Positions 8,773-16,929 of a stretch of 64,000 nucleotides of DNA are shown here, one piece after another. The notes under the pieces are model-generated. The model was not told the DNA's origin and searched no databases. It worked only from the letters and a program-made list of their open reading frames with translations. Origin of the DNA: Streptomyces violaceusniger Tu 4113 (GTDB taxonomy: Bacteria > Actinomycetota > Actinomycetes > Streptomycetales > Streptomycetaceae); the NCBI RefSeq assembly GCF_000147815.2, contig NC_015957.1, forward strand, positions 3,286,001 to 3,350,000, in the 5' to 3' direction. The position numbers and the translations under genes are program-made. Each line of letters begins with the position of its first letter. Position 1 is the first letter of the stretch.

Positions 8773-9647
8773 AGCCCGACTTCCTGGTTACGCGCGGTAA
8801 CGAGCAGTTCGTCGTCGAGGCGATCTGGAAGGCTCAGAAGCGCGACGCTGGGTCTTACTCGCTCCCACCGCAGTTGAGCGATGCCATCGATCGCTTGCCG
8901 AGTTCGAACTTCTTCGTATCGTGCGAACTCCACAGCGCCGGTACGGCAACGCCGCCGCAGAGACGGCTGAAGTCCGGGCTCACGCGATGGCTTGCAAGCT
9001 TGGACCCCGACCAGGTCATCGCCGGCCATGAGCGCAAGGTGCCGCTTCCCAGTCACACTTGGCAAGAGGCTGGCTGGTGCCTCACGTTTCAAGCGATCCC
9101 CCGCAGCCCAGGCAAACGTGGCAATCCATCCAGCAGGACAATCGGCGTCTACCCCTCGGCATGGGTGGTCGAGGACGGATCGGAGCGAGTGCTCGACGCC
9201 GTCACACACAAGGGTGGGAAGTATGGTGACCTGGAGCTGCCATTCATCGTGGCGGTAGGCTATGCAGCCGACTTCCCCGAGGATGAGGACATCGAGAGAG
9301 GGCTGTACGGGAGTACGGTCGAGTACGCCTACGACAGCGGATCGACCTTCAACCGAAAGCCCGATGGCTACTGGACTGCCACCTACGACCATGCCCACAG
9401 CCGTGTCAGCGGCGTGCTCGTCGTGAACAACCCAGCACCCTGGACCTGGACGAAAAACACTCCCGTTCTCTGGCAAAGCCCGGATCCCGCCTCGCTTCCT
9501 GTCCCCATCTTCCCTACCTGGGCAACCGCGCAATTGGCTGGGATCCAGGTCGAGCGCCAGCCCGCGATTCGCTCCGTCCACACCGCTCTCGGTCTGCCGG
9601 AACGCTGGCCGACCGGCGACGCCTTCCCCCGGAGTGACCCGAGATGA
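8773..9647 (+). pseudogene. 5'-truncated orphan gene, possible nuclease-like protein
   Basis: Open sequence starts directly at the IS right end (KPDFLVTRGNEQFVVEAIWKAQ) and runs about 290 codons to a TGA at 9645-9647. No start codon with a ribosome site lies near the junction, so the N-terminus was probably removed by the insertion. The opening PDFLV...FVVEA has the spacing of a PD-(D/E)XK core with a glutamate, but no following lysine in the usual place was confirmed. The rest (CELHSAGTATPPQRRL, GGKYGDLELPFIVAVGYA, VLVVNNPAPWTW) is of unknown family. It could still be expressed as a fusion with the transposase tail only if the frame continued, but the transposase stops at 8761. Confidence 0.65.
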
Positions 9648-9947
9648 CGGCAGCGGCACCATCAGTCTCGACAGCGGCACCCCGGTGAGATCACCTCATG
9701 CGCACGCAGCGTTCGGTGAGGGCCACTGCGTAGACTGGGGAGGCCGGGTTCGGGGAGCATCCGTCGTGCACCGGGTGGACGCCCTGATCGGCCAGCCGAC
9801 GCTGTGCCGCATCCGAACGAAGTGGCCTGCGGCCGCGGGCCGAAGGCTGAGAGGCGGATGTGGCTTGCGGACGGGTACTCGCCCGCCGGGCCGCGCTTTA
9901 GACTGCGACCGCTCCGAAATCTGACGATCTTTTGGAGGGTGTGCAGG
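9648..9947. other. Upstream region of the cyclophilin gene
   Basis: About 300 non-coding bases. TAGACT-like -10 candidates occur near 9731 and 9899. The second, in CTTTAGACTGCGACC, is about 50 bases upstream of the cyclophilin ATG and is the better promoter candidate. No repeat or RNA gene was seen. Confidence 0.35.
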
Positions 9948-10673
9948 ATGAACCGAGCTGTCATGACCGCATTGGCGGCAGCAGCGTTGGTCGTGTCCGG
10001 GGGCAGCACCACCGCCTCCGCTTCCGATGCCCCGCCGCGAACCACGCACGGTCCTTGCCAGTACACCCAGACCCCGGACGAGCCAGCGGCGCGGCCGGTT
10101 CCCCTGCCGCCCGACCCGCGGCACACCCCCAGTCACGGCACGGTCGATATGGCTGTCCCGACCAGCCAGGGCCCGCTCCCGCTGCGTCTGGACCGGGCGA
10201 AGGCGCCGTGCACGGTCCAGAGCTTCGTGCACCTGGCGCGGCACCGGTTCTACGACCGTACGGTGTGCCATCGGCTGACGGCGTATCCGACACTGAAGGT
10301 CCTGCAGTGTGGCGACCCGACCGGCACTGGCGAGGGTGGGCCGGGGTACGAGTACAAGGACGAGCTGCCGGTGGACCTGCCGCCGGCACCGAGCGATCCG
10401 ACCGGCGTCCGTCGCCTTTACGGGCGCGGTTTGCTGGCGATGGCCAACGCCGGGCCGAACACGAACGGTTCGCAGTTCTTCGTCGTCTACGGCGACTCCG
10501 CGCTGCGACCGAACTACACGGTGTTCGGCACGGTCGGTACCGCCGGCCTGAAGACGCTCGACAAGATCGCTGCTGGCGGAATCGAGCCAACTACGCAGGA
10601 CCCGGCGCCTGTCGACGGCACGCCCGTGCTGCGGACCGAGCTGCTCAGCGTCCGGCCGTCCTGCCGGCCCTGA
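9948..10673 (+). CDS. Secreted cyclophilin-type peptidyl-prolyl cis-trans isomerase
   Basis: A 241-aa protein. The ATG at 9948 follows GGAGGGTGTGCAG; an open frame continues upstream but lacks a comparable start. The N-terminus MNRAVMTALAAAALVVSGG ... ASA is a signal peptide. The mature part has the cyclophilin fold pattern: CTVQSFVHLARHRFYD, CHRL (catalytic Arg), LQCGDPTGTG, NTNGSQFF and YTVFGTV. It would catalyse proline isomerisation in exported proteins. It is unusual cargo for a small island, and four cysteines in the mature part suggest disulfides. The gene stands alone between the IS remnant and a minus-strand gene. Confidence 0.88.
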   Translation: MNRAVMTALAAAALVVSGGSTTASASDAPPRTTHGPCQYTQTPDEPAARPVPLPPDPRHTPSHGTVDMAVPTSQGPLPLRLDRAKAPCTVQSFVHLARHRFYDRTVCHRLTAYPTLKVLQCGDPTGTGEGGPGYEYKDELPVDLPPAPSDPTGVRRLYGRGLLAMANAGPNTNGSQFFVVYGDSALRPNYTVFGTVGTAGLKTLDKIAAGGIEPTTQDPAPVDGTPVLRTELLSVRPSCRP

Positions 10674-10802
10674 TGAACTGTGGTGCGGTCACCGTGGGTC
10701 CAGCTATGTGCCTGGTCTCACGGTGTTGTGAAGTAGCCGTTGCTGAACGCCGCGTGCTGCAATTCGCTGTGACGCTGGGCGGGCCGTCGGTCGGGTGGCG
10801 CG

Positions 10803-12242
10803 TCAGGGGCCGTAGGGGCTCCAGTGCCCGAGGAAGGGCTTCAGGTCGTCGGCTCGCGGCTCGGGGATGTCGGGCAACTGGGGCGGAGTTTCCAGGGGGT
10901 CGAGACGCTCCACGGTGTCCGCTGCCCAGCTGATCCATGCTTCGGCTTCGGTTCTCGCCTTCCCCGGCGGCATGGCCTCGATTCGCGTGCGCACGGCGCT
11001 CACATATTCGGTCAGTCGGGTGGAGTGGCGCCATGCCGCTTCCTGGGCTTCGAGGTGCCTGACGCGGTACGCCTCCGCGTACCGGACGCGAGCCCCCTCC
11101 ATGGCAGCTTCCCAGCAGACGCGCTTCTGGCGTGACGCTTCGATCTCGTCGAGACGTCTGCGTTCTGCGGCTTCGCCGCGGAGGGCGACCTCCTGCGCGA
11201 TCTCAGCGAGCTGCTCTTCGAGGGAGCGTCCGAGAGTGTCGGCCCATTCGCTCGCCCGGTGCGGTTGGCCACCGCTAAGGACGAAGCGGAGACGCTCGGA
11301 CGGGGTGTAGTCGAAGCGGGGGATCCTGACCCAGGAGTACTTCTTCGCCTCGGTGAGTTCCTTCTCGGTGGCGACGTGCTCCGTCCGGTCCTGCTCCCGG
11401 AGGACGAGGAACCCCACGGTCTGTCCCTGCGCGGTGATGGTGAAGTGGGGAGATGCCCTGCGCCGGCGATGAGACGAGGGTGCGAAGCCAGTCTGTCCTG
11501 CCGAACTGGAGTGTCCGTCGTTCTCGGCGGCGGCGATCAGCGCCTGGATGAGTCGGAGAGCACGCCCTTGGACGGGCTTGGTCAGGCCCAGCGGCTGACG
11601 TTCGTTCTGCATGGCCCGGACCACGGGGTGCGGCCGCACGAGCCGCGAGGGCACGGGGACGGGTTCGAGGACGGCAAGACGCCAGGCGGGGATGTCGACG
11701 AGCTTGATCTCGTACCCGTCACGGCACCAGCCCCCGTACAGCTCCTTCGTCTCCGGGATTCTTCCGGACCTGCGGGCAGCGGCGATACGGGACGGCCAGT
11801 TTACGGAATCCCGCCCGCTTCCGTTCTTGACGATCCTGCCGCCCGCGTCCGCGAGCTCTTGCAGCAGCTGCTCCGTGAACGTCACGCGAGGCTGCGGGGG
11901 AGAGCTTGGCTTTCGCACGGAGGCCGGAGTTTCCTGCGCGCGGTTAGACGGGGGTTGCGGAGTGGCGGCCTGGGTCTTCTGCGAGCGTGAACCGCGGGGA
12001 GGGTACGTGCCGTGCGCCAGATAGTGCTGGCCGATGCTTGTCAGGGCGACACTCCACTGCCCGCCCTTCCGGGAGATCGTGACCAGGCCCCGGTTCTGCA
12101 GTGCCTGGCAAGTGGTCTTGTAGGAGCTGGTATCCCAGACGCCGGCAGGGCACCCGGCTCCCACCCACTGCAACATCAAGAGCTGCCGCTCATTGACCCG
12201 TCGTTTCAATGACCCGCCTTCGACTTGAGGTTGACGTACCAC
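10803..12242 (-). CDS. Unknown 479-aa island protein with winged-helix-like N-terminus
   Basis: The first 80 residues (NERQLLMLQWVGAGCP ... ALQNRGLVTISRKGGQWSVALTSIG) have the pattern of a winged helix with a wing. A Pro/Ser/Gln-rich linker follows. The middle contains TVGFLVLREQDRTEHVATEK and WVRIPRFDYTPSERLRFVL, a motif I have seen in uncharacterised Streptomyces proteins of mobile regions. Residues 330-450 are long charged helices, probably coiled coil (LEEQLAEIAQEVALRGEAAERRRLDEIE). No enzyme motif or membrane segment is visible. It converges on the cyclophilin gene and diverges from the integrase remnant. The exact start is uncertain (12242 or a few codons downstream). Confidence 0.75.
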   Translation of the reverse strand: MVRQPQVEGGSLKRRVNERQLLMLQWVGAGCPAGVWDTSSYKTTCQALQNRGLVTISRKGGQWSVALTSIGQHYLAHGTYPPRGSRSQKTQAATPQPPSNRAQETPASVRKPSSPPQPRVTFTEQLLQELADAGGRIVKNGSGRDSVNWPSRIAAARRSGRIPETKELYGGWCRDGYEIKLVDIPAWRLAVLEPVPVPSRLVRPHPVVRAMQNERQPLGLTKPVQGRALRLIQALIAAAENDGHSSSAGQTGFAPSSHRRRRASPHFTITAQGQTVGFLVLREQDRTEHVATEKELTEAKKYSWVRIPRFDYTPSERLRFVLSGGQPHRASEWADTLGRSLEEQLAEIAQEVALRGEAAERRRLDEIEASRQKRVCWEAAMEGARVRYAEAYRVRHLEAQEAAWRHSTRLTEYVSAVRTRIEAMPPGKARTEAEAWISWAADTVERLDPLETPPQLPDIPEPRADDLKPFLGHWSPYGP

Positions 12243-12474
12243 CGCGGCATGTTGTCAGTTCCGTTTGTCAGCGACGGGTGGTTCGAAACAATTCGCTCGA
12301 ACGAGCGGGGGCTGAAGTCGACCGTGTCTACGCGGCGATGGCGCGCAACACTGACCGGTGCGCGGTGGAGTCTTTGCCGAAGGGAGCGATGAGCCGCCAC
12401 TGTACGGGCGAACTGGGTGCCCGTGCGGGCGGCGATCTTCGCCGTTGCCGTCAGCTGCTCACCAGCGGGGGAGG

Positions 12475-13092
12475 GGTCCTCATCTTGAAGCGTTCTTCGG
12501 CTGCATGTACTTCGCGGCTATGCGGCCAGCTGAGGTCATCCATCTTCGGATCGATCAATGCCACTTGCCGAAGACTGGATGGGGGATGCTCAACCTCTCG
12601 GGCGGAGTTGTCACGTCTGGCAAGGAGTGGACCGACGACGGCGAGGTGCACTCGCTCAAGCGTCGCGCGGCAAGCACGACGCGACCTGTTCCCATCCCGC
12701 CGCAATTCGTACGCAAGCTGCGTGCCCATGTGAAACGGTTCGACGTGGCACCCGACGGCCGACTCTTCCGGAACCAGGCTGGCAACTACGTGGACGCTGC
12801 CGCCTACGGCATCACGTGGGCACGGGCCCGGGAGCACGCCCTGACTCGTACCGAGCGGACTTCTCGCCTGGCCACGCGACCTTACGATCTCCGGCATGCC
12901 GGGATCTCGTTCTGGCTCTACTCCGGAGTGGACCCGGCCGAATGCGCCCGCCGCGCGGGCCAGAGCATCGAGGTTCTCTTCCGCCACTATGCCAAGTTCC
13001 TTGACGGCCTTCGAGAGCAGGCGAACCGCCTCATCGAGCGGTCCATGGACGAGTGGCAGCGCGTCAGCCAAGGTGACGTACCCGAGGGCTGA
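12475..13092 (+). pseudogene. Tyrosine integrase, catalytic half only
   Basis: The frame from GPHLEAFFGCMYFAAMRPAEV to the TGA at 13090-13092 is the C-terminal catalytic domain of an actinobacterial phage/plasmid-type integrase. The first Arg is in AAMRP, the second Arg and adjacent His in YDLRHAGISFW, and the nucleophile Tyr in FRHYAKFL. The position often occupied by His before the Tyr (AGHS) is Gln here (AGQS). No SAM-like N-terminal or arm-binding domain precedes it. Just upstream, the +2 frame contains RQLLTS, which is expected before LEAFF in this family, suggesting a frameshift in the G-run near 12467. It lies 160 bp from attR, the usual position for an integrase. Confidence 0.85.
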
Positions 13093-13205
13093 ACCGGGGT
13101 TTGGTCCGTGACTGGTCCGGAAGCACTGGTCAGGAGGGGTGCAGTAGTGGGAGGAACTGGGAGTTAGCGCGCAAGCCGGGCTCGGCCGAGAGAGGGTTGA
13201 GCGAA

Positions 13206-13246
13206 AGGCGCCTGACGGGCGAAAGCCCAGGTCAGGCGCCTTTTTT
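13206..13246 (+). terminator. Terminator of the integrase transcript next to attR
   Basis: Outer arms 13206-13216 and 13231-13241 pair over 11 bp; an inner GGGC-GAAA-GCCC stem-loop caps it, and six T follow at 13241-13246. It ends plus-strand transcription from the integrase. The outer stem GGCGCCTGAC/GTCAGGCGCC is the same as that of the host-side hairpin at 3643-3680. It lies a few bases from the aldehyde dehydrogenase stop codon. Confidence 0.85.
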
Positions 13247-13251
13247 CGTGC

Positions 13252-13312
13252 GTCTAGAAGAAGCCGAGCTTCTTCGGGGAGTACGACACCAGCAGATTCT
13301 TCGTCTGCTGGT
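13252..13312. repeat. attR: 61-bp direct repeat, copy 2
   Basis: Identical to 3698-3758. Here it is joined to the full aldehyde dehydrogenase gene and supplies its last 18 codons plus the TAG stop at 13254-13256. The element therefore carries, or recreated on insertion, the gene's 3' end, so the host protein stays intact. Confidence 0.9.
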
Positions 13313-14777
13313 AGTGATCCAGCATCATCTTGTGGTTCTCGCGGCCGATCCCGGACTGCTTGTAGCCGCCGAAGGCGGCGTGCGCCGGATAGGCGTGGTA
13401 GCAATTGGTCCACACCCGGCCCGCCTGGATGGCGCGGCCGGCTCGGTACGCGGTCGTGCCGTCCCGGGTCCACACTCCCGCGCCCAGCCCGTAGAGCGTG
13501 TCGTTGGCGATGCCGATCGCGTCCTCGAAGTCGGTGAACCGCGCCACCGCGACCACCGGCCCGAAGATCTCCTCCTGGAAGACCCGCATATGGTTGCCGC
13601 CCTCGAAGATCGTGGGCTGGACGTAGTAGCCGCCCTCCAGCTCGCCGCCGAGTTCGGCGCGGCTGCCGCCGGTGAGGACGCGGGCGCCCTCCTGCCGGCC
13701 GATGTCCAGATACGACAGGATCTTCTCGAGCTGGTCGTTGGACGCCTGGGCGCCGATCATGGTGTCGGTGTCCAGCGGATGCCCCTGCGCCACCTTCTCC
13801 GTACGGGCCACGGCCGCGTCCATGAACGCCTGGTAGTGGCCGCCTTGGACCAGGGCCCGCGAGGGACAGGTGCACACCTCGCCCTGGTTCAGGGCGAACA
13901 TGGTGAACCCTTCCAGCGCCTTGTCCAGGAAGTCGTCGTCGGCGGCCGAGACATCGTCGAAGAAGACGTTCGGGCTCTTGCCGCCGAGTTCCAGGGTGAC
14001 CGGGATCAGGTTCTCGCTGGCGTACTGCATGATCAGCCGGCCGGTGGTGGTCTCCCCGGTGAAGGCGACCTTGGCCACCCGGGAGTTGGACGCCAGCGGC
14101 TTTCCGGCCTCCACGCCGAAGCCGTTGACGATGTTGACCACGCCCGGTGGCAGCAGATCGGCCACCAGGCTCATCCACAGGTGGATCGAGGCGGGCGTCT
14201 GCTCGGCGGGCTTCAGCACCACCGCGTTGCCCGCGGCCAGCGCCGGGGCCAGCTTCCAGGTGGCCATCAGGATCGGGAAGTTCCACGGGATGATCTGGGC
14301 GACCACGCCCAGCGGCTCGTGGAAGTGGTACGCGACCGTGTCGTGGTCGAGCTCGGAGAGGCTGCCCTCCTGGGCCCGGATCGCCCCCGCGAAATAGCGG
14401 AAGTGGTCGATGGCCAGCGGGATGTCGGCGGCCAGCGTCTCCCGTACCGGCTTGCCGTTCTCCCAGCTCTCCGCGACCGCGAGCGCCTCCAGATTCTGCT
14501 CCATCCGGTCGGCGATCTTCAGCAGCACCGAGGCGCGCTCGGCGGGTGCCGTACGGCCCCAGGCGGGCGCGGCCGCGTGGGCGGCGTCCAGGGCCCGCTC
14601 GACGTCCTCGGCGGTGCCCCGGGCGATCTCGGTGAACGGCTGCCCGTTCACGGGGGTCGGGTTCTCGAAATAGCGGCCCCGGGCCGGCGGTACGTACTCG
14701 CCGCCGATCCAGTGGTCATAGCGCGGCTGATAGCTGACGACCGAGCCCTCGGAGCCGGGGTTTGCGAAACGCGTCAT
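13254..14777 (-). CDS. NAD-dependent aldehyde dehydrogenase (acetaldehyde/ExaC type)
   Basis: A 507-aa soluble enzyme oxidising aldehydes to acids with NAD+. Motifs seen: [43 protein letters not shown] with the general-base Glu, GEVCTCPSR with nucleophile Cys302 beside Cys304, and [10 protein letters not shown]. The CxC pair and the C-terminus [18 protein letters not shown] are typical of AldB/ExaC acetaldehyde dehydrogenases. The ATG follows GGGAGG. Upstream on the same strand is a GAF-domain regulator, as in acetoin/alcohol-responsive loci. Its 3' end is the island's attachment site. Confidence 0.93.
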   Translation of the reverse strand: MTRFANPGSEGSVVSYQPRYDHWIGGEYVPPARGRYFENPTPVNGQPFTEIARGTAEDVERALDAAHAAAPAWGRTAPAERASVLLKIADRMEQNLEALAVAESWENGKPVRETLAADIPLAIDHFRYFAGAIRAQEGSLSELDHDTVAYHFHEPLGVVAQIIPWNFPILMATWKLAPALAAGNAVVLKPAEQTPASIHLWMSLVADLLPPGVVNIVNGFGVEAGKPLASNSRVAKVAFTGETTTGRLIMQYASENLIPVTLELGGKSPNVFFDDVSAADDDFLDKALEGFTMFALNQGEVCTCPSRALVQGGHYQAFMDAAVARTEKVAQGHPLDTDTMIGAQASNDQLEKILSYLDIGRQEGARVLTGGSRAELGGELEGGYYVQPTIFEGGNHMRVFQEEIFGPVVAVARFTDFEDAIGIANDTLYGLGAGVWTRDGTTAYRAGRAIQAGRVWTNCYHAYPAHAAFGGYKQSGIGRENHKMMLDHYQQTKNLLVSYSPKKLGFF

Positions 14778-14884
14778 GGGGCGGCCTCCCGTGGTGTACG
14801 CGTGATGGGGTCACGTTGTCGGACGCGTCGTTCGTGTGCGTCCCGGCCCCGCCCGCGCCGACACGGGCGGAGCCGACGGGGAGG

Positions 14885-16303
14885 CTAGCCGCGGCCACGT
14901 TGCGGGGACGTTGCGTCCCGGTGGCCGCCTCCTTGCCGTTCGGCGTGGTCTCCGCGTCGGGAGCCGACCTCGTGGTGGGTGCCGTCTCCGTGGGGGGTGC
15001 CGTCTCCGTGGTGGGCGCCGTCTCCGTGTTGGGCAACGCCCGCCAGTCCGTACAGCTCCCGCAGCCGCCGGACCCGCGCCGCCGGAACCGCCCGCCCCGG
15101 CGCATGCGCCGGAAGCGCGGTCAGCAGCGCCTCCGCGACCTCCAGATCGTCCTCGCCCCACGGCGTCTGCGCCCAGCGCCGCAGCAGCTCCGGATCGCCG
15201 TGGGACAGTACGGTGCGCCGCAGCCCGTCCTCCAGCACCCGGCGCATCCGGCACACCCCCGGCGCCTCTGACAGCGGCAGCAGCGGCCCCGGATACGCCC
15301 GCAGCGCCGTATACGCGTCGCCGGAGGCCAACGCCTCGGCGGCGTCGGCCAGATCGGTGCTCACGGACGCGCAGAGCCGGTACGGGCGCGAGCCCAGCAG
15401 CGGGCCCACCAGGCGGCGCAGCCGCGACAGCTCGGCCCGCAGCGTCACCGGGGAGCGGTCGTCGGCCCGGGGCCCGTACAGCTCCAGCGTCAGCCGGTCG
15501 CCGGACAGCCCCTCCGGATGGCCCGCCAGCAGCACCATGATCTCGCTGTGCCGCCGCCCGAGCCGCAGCCGCCGCCCGTCGACGACCAGCAGTGCCTCGT
15601 CCCGGCCCAGCGCCATCAGACTGATCCGCGGCCCGCGCGCCCGCGGCTCTCCGGCGGCAAGATGGGCCTCGGCGGCGCGGGCGGTCGCCTGGACCAGGGC
15701 CAGACTGTGCGGGGCGGCCAGATGGTCCCCGCCGGTGATGTCCACCGCGCCCAGCAGCCGTCCGGTGTGCGGATCGTGGATGGGGGCGGCGGCGCAGGTC
15801 CACGGCTGCACACTGCGGTTGAAGTGCTCGGTGGCGAAGATCTGCACCGCGTGGTCGACGGTGAGCGCCGTCCCGGGCGCGTTGGTGCCCGCATGGCTCT
15901 CGTCCCAGCGCGCCCCGGCCACGAAGTTCATCCGCTCGGCCTGGTTCCGTACGCCCGCGTGCCCCTCCACCCACAGCATCCGGCCCTGTTCGTCGCAGAC
16001 CGCGAGCAGATGGGCGCCGTCGTGCGCGATGGTGCCCAGCAGCTCCCGGAACAGCGGCATCACCCGGGCCAGCGGATGGTCCGCTCGGTAGGTGTCCAGC
16101 GCGTCGTCCGTCAGGTCGATCGGCGCGTTGCGCTCCTGGGCGACCCGCGCGTCGGCCGAGCGCCGCCAGGACTCCGCCACCACCGGCCGCACGGACGGGC
16201 TCACCGACCCCTCGGTCAGAAATGCCTCATGGGCGCGGCGCACGGCACGGGTGCGCTCGGCGGGGTCGGTGCCGGACGCCATCGCCAGCCAGGGATTGAC
16301 CAT
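14885..16303 (-). CDS. AcoR-like GAF-domain transcriptional activator with His/Gly/Asp-rich tail
   Basis: A 472-aa protein; ATG at 16303 after AGCGAGGCACC. The N-terminal 200 residues match the sensory part of AcoR-type activators (PVVAESWRRS, GTNAPGTAL, HFNRSVQPWTCAAAPIHDP, LGAVDITGG), a GAF-type ligand-sensing domain. There is no sigma54 AAA domain. Instead, residues 245-330 resemble a winged-helix output domain (RRHSEIMVLLAGHPEGLSGDRLTLELYG ... LRAELSRLRRLVG). The C-terminal 50 residues hold degenerate HHGDGTPHGDG repeats encoded by 18-bp DNA repeats. It lies 107 bp upstream of aldehyde dehydrogenase, same strand, and probably activates it in response to alcohol or aldehyde. Confidence 0.88.
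   Translation of the reverse strand: MVNPWLAMASGTDPAERTRAVRRAHEAFLTEGSVSPSVRPVVAESWRRSADARVAQERNAPIDLTDDALDTYRADHPLARVMPLFRELLGTIAHDGAHLLAVCDEQGRMLWVEGHAGVRNQAERMNFVAGARWDESHAGTNAPGTALTVDHAVQIFATEHFNRSVQPWTCAAAPIHDPHTGRLLGAVDITGGDHLAAPHSLALVQATARAAEAHLAAGEPRARGPRISLMALGRDEALLVVDGRRLRLGRRHSEIMVLLAGHPEGLSGDRLTLELYGPRADDRSPVTLRAELSRLRRLVGPLLGSRPYRLCASVSTDLADAAEALASGDAYTALRAYPGPLLPLSEAPGVCRMRRVLEDGLRRTVLSHGDPELLRRWAQTPWGEDDLEVAEALLTALPAHAPGRAVPAARVRRLRELYGLAGVAQHGDGAHHGDGTPHGDGTHHEVGSRRGDHAERQGGGHRDATSPQRGRG
14972..15034. repeat. 18-bp tandem repeat (3.5 copies) inside the regulator's 3' end
   Basis: Units begin at 14972, 14990 and 15008, each close to GTGGTGGGTGCCGTCTCC, with a half copy at 15026-15034. 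In the coding strand each unit adds six residues of the HGDGxH type. Copy number could vary without breaking the frame. Confidence 0.9.
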
Positions 16304-16431
16304 GGTGCCTCGCTCAGCGGTACGGGGGGCGGAATGTTCAGAGGTCCAGGGTCCCAGGGTTTCGGGGATTCGGAGCTTCGGGGATACGAGGAGACGGTAC
16401 TAAGGGGCGCACGGGATGGGGGAGTCGGCTG

Positions 16432-16566
16432 TCAGCTTCGGGCGGGCAGAGAGGGGGCGGGCACGACCCCGGGCGGGGAGGCGTAGCCGCAGGAGTGGCA
16501 GATCTTCCACCCGTCCTGGTTCACGGCGAGTTGGCCACCACAGCTCGGGCACTGCTCGGAGCTCAT
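16432..16566 (-). CDS. 44-aa zinc-ribbon protein
   Basis: The ATG at 16566 follows AAAGGAACGATC. The sequence begins MSSEQCPSCGGQLAVNQDGW and continues KICHSCGYASPPG, giving two CxxC knuckles 15 residues apart, a small zinc ribbon. The last dozen residues are Pro/Val/Ala-rich and end at a TGA (16432-16434). It lies between the GAF regulator and the chitinase. Small stand-alone ribbons of this kind are common in Streptomyces; the partner is unknown. Confidence 0.72.
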   Translation of the reverse strand: MSSEQCPSCGGQLAVNQDGWKICHSCGYASPPGVVPAPSLPARS

Positions 16567-16882
16567 GATCGTTCCTTTGGTTCATGCGCACGAGACGGTG
16601 CGGGCCACCCGTGCGCTCAGATTTCCTTGTGGGGCGGATGCCCCGCAACAGTCAGAACAAGCCGCGTTCGGGTACGGGCACCGGATGGAGCGTGTTCACA
16701 CCGGGTGTGCGGCGTTGCCGGAGATCTCCCCCTACGCTTCCCGCGCCCCCTCGCGCGCCGCTTGAACGCTTGAGGATCGGTCGGCCGCCGGTCGAGCCCG
16801 CCGCGCCGGTCGGGCCCGCCGTGTCGGTCGGGCCCACCCGCACGTCGGCCCACCGCGTACGCAGGACCCGCCGCGCACGACG
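16567..16882. other. GC-rich intergenic region
   Basis: About 320 bases between the zinc-ribbon gene and the chitinase terminator. Degenerate CCGGTCGGGCCCGCC-type repeats occur at 16790-16840. Open frames here translate to Arg/Gly/Pro-rich sequence without family features. The zinc-ribbon promoter should be near its right-hand start. Confidence 0.45.
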
Positions 16883-16920
16883 ACGCGGGCGGGGAGCCGG
16901 TGAGGGCTCCCCGCCCGCGT
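16883..16920 (-). terminator. Strong hairpin downstream of the chitinase gene
   Basis: A perfect 16-bp stem (16883-16898 with 16905-16920) surrounds a six-base loop. It has no T-run, as is usual for Streptomyces. It lies 46 bases past the chitinase stop. Confidence 0.8.
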
Positions 16921-16929
16921 CATCAGGGG

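Larger units (their letters stand above)
8040..8773. mobile_element. Chimeric IS5-family remnant made of two outward-facing half elements
   Basis: Two different IS5-type transposase 3' halves face away from each other and meet near 8462. The left end reads CTAAGACC just before the minus-strand transposase stop; the right end reads CAACCTCTAAG just after the plus-strand stop. These ends look related as inverted termini. Both N-terminal halves are missing, so the unit cannot encode an active transposase. It also cut the 5' end off the next gene. Confidence 0.8.
3698..13312. mobile_element. Decayed integrative island inserted at the 3' end of an aldehyde dehydrogenase gene
   Basis: A 9.6-kb segment lies between 61-bp direct repeats. 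A tyrosine integrase remnant points toward attR. Contents in order are a nuclease-like gene, an unknown 746/79-aa pair, a chimeric IS remnant, a truncated orphan gene, a secreted cyclophilin, an unknown 479-aa protein and the integrase remnant. No replication initiator, FtsK-like transfer protein or excisionase was seen, so it is not a complete AICE. Several coding regions look less GC-biased at third positions than the flanking genes. The truncated integrase implies that the element can no longer excise by itself. Confidence 0.85.

Noticed and set aside
9804..9947. N-terminal extension of the cyclophilin
   Set aside because: The in-frame upstream sequence lacks a ribosome site, while the ATG at 9948 has GGAGG and starts a proper signal peptide.
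12451..14286. Minus-strand frame of 611 codons spanning attR
   Set aside because: Out of frame with aldehyde dehydrogenase and antisense to the integrase relic; low-complexity translation.
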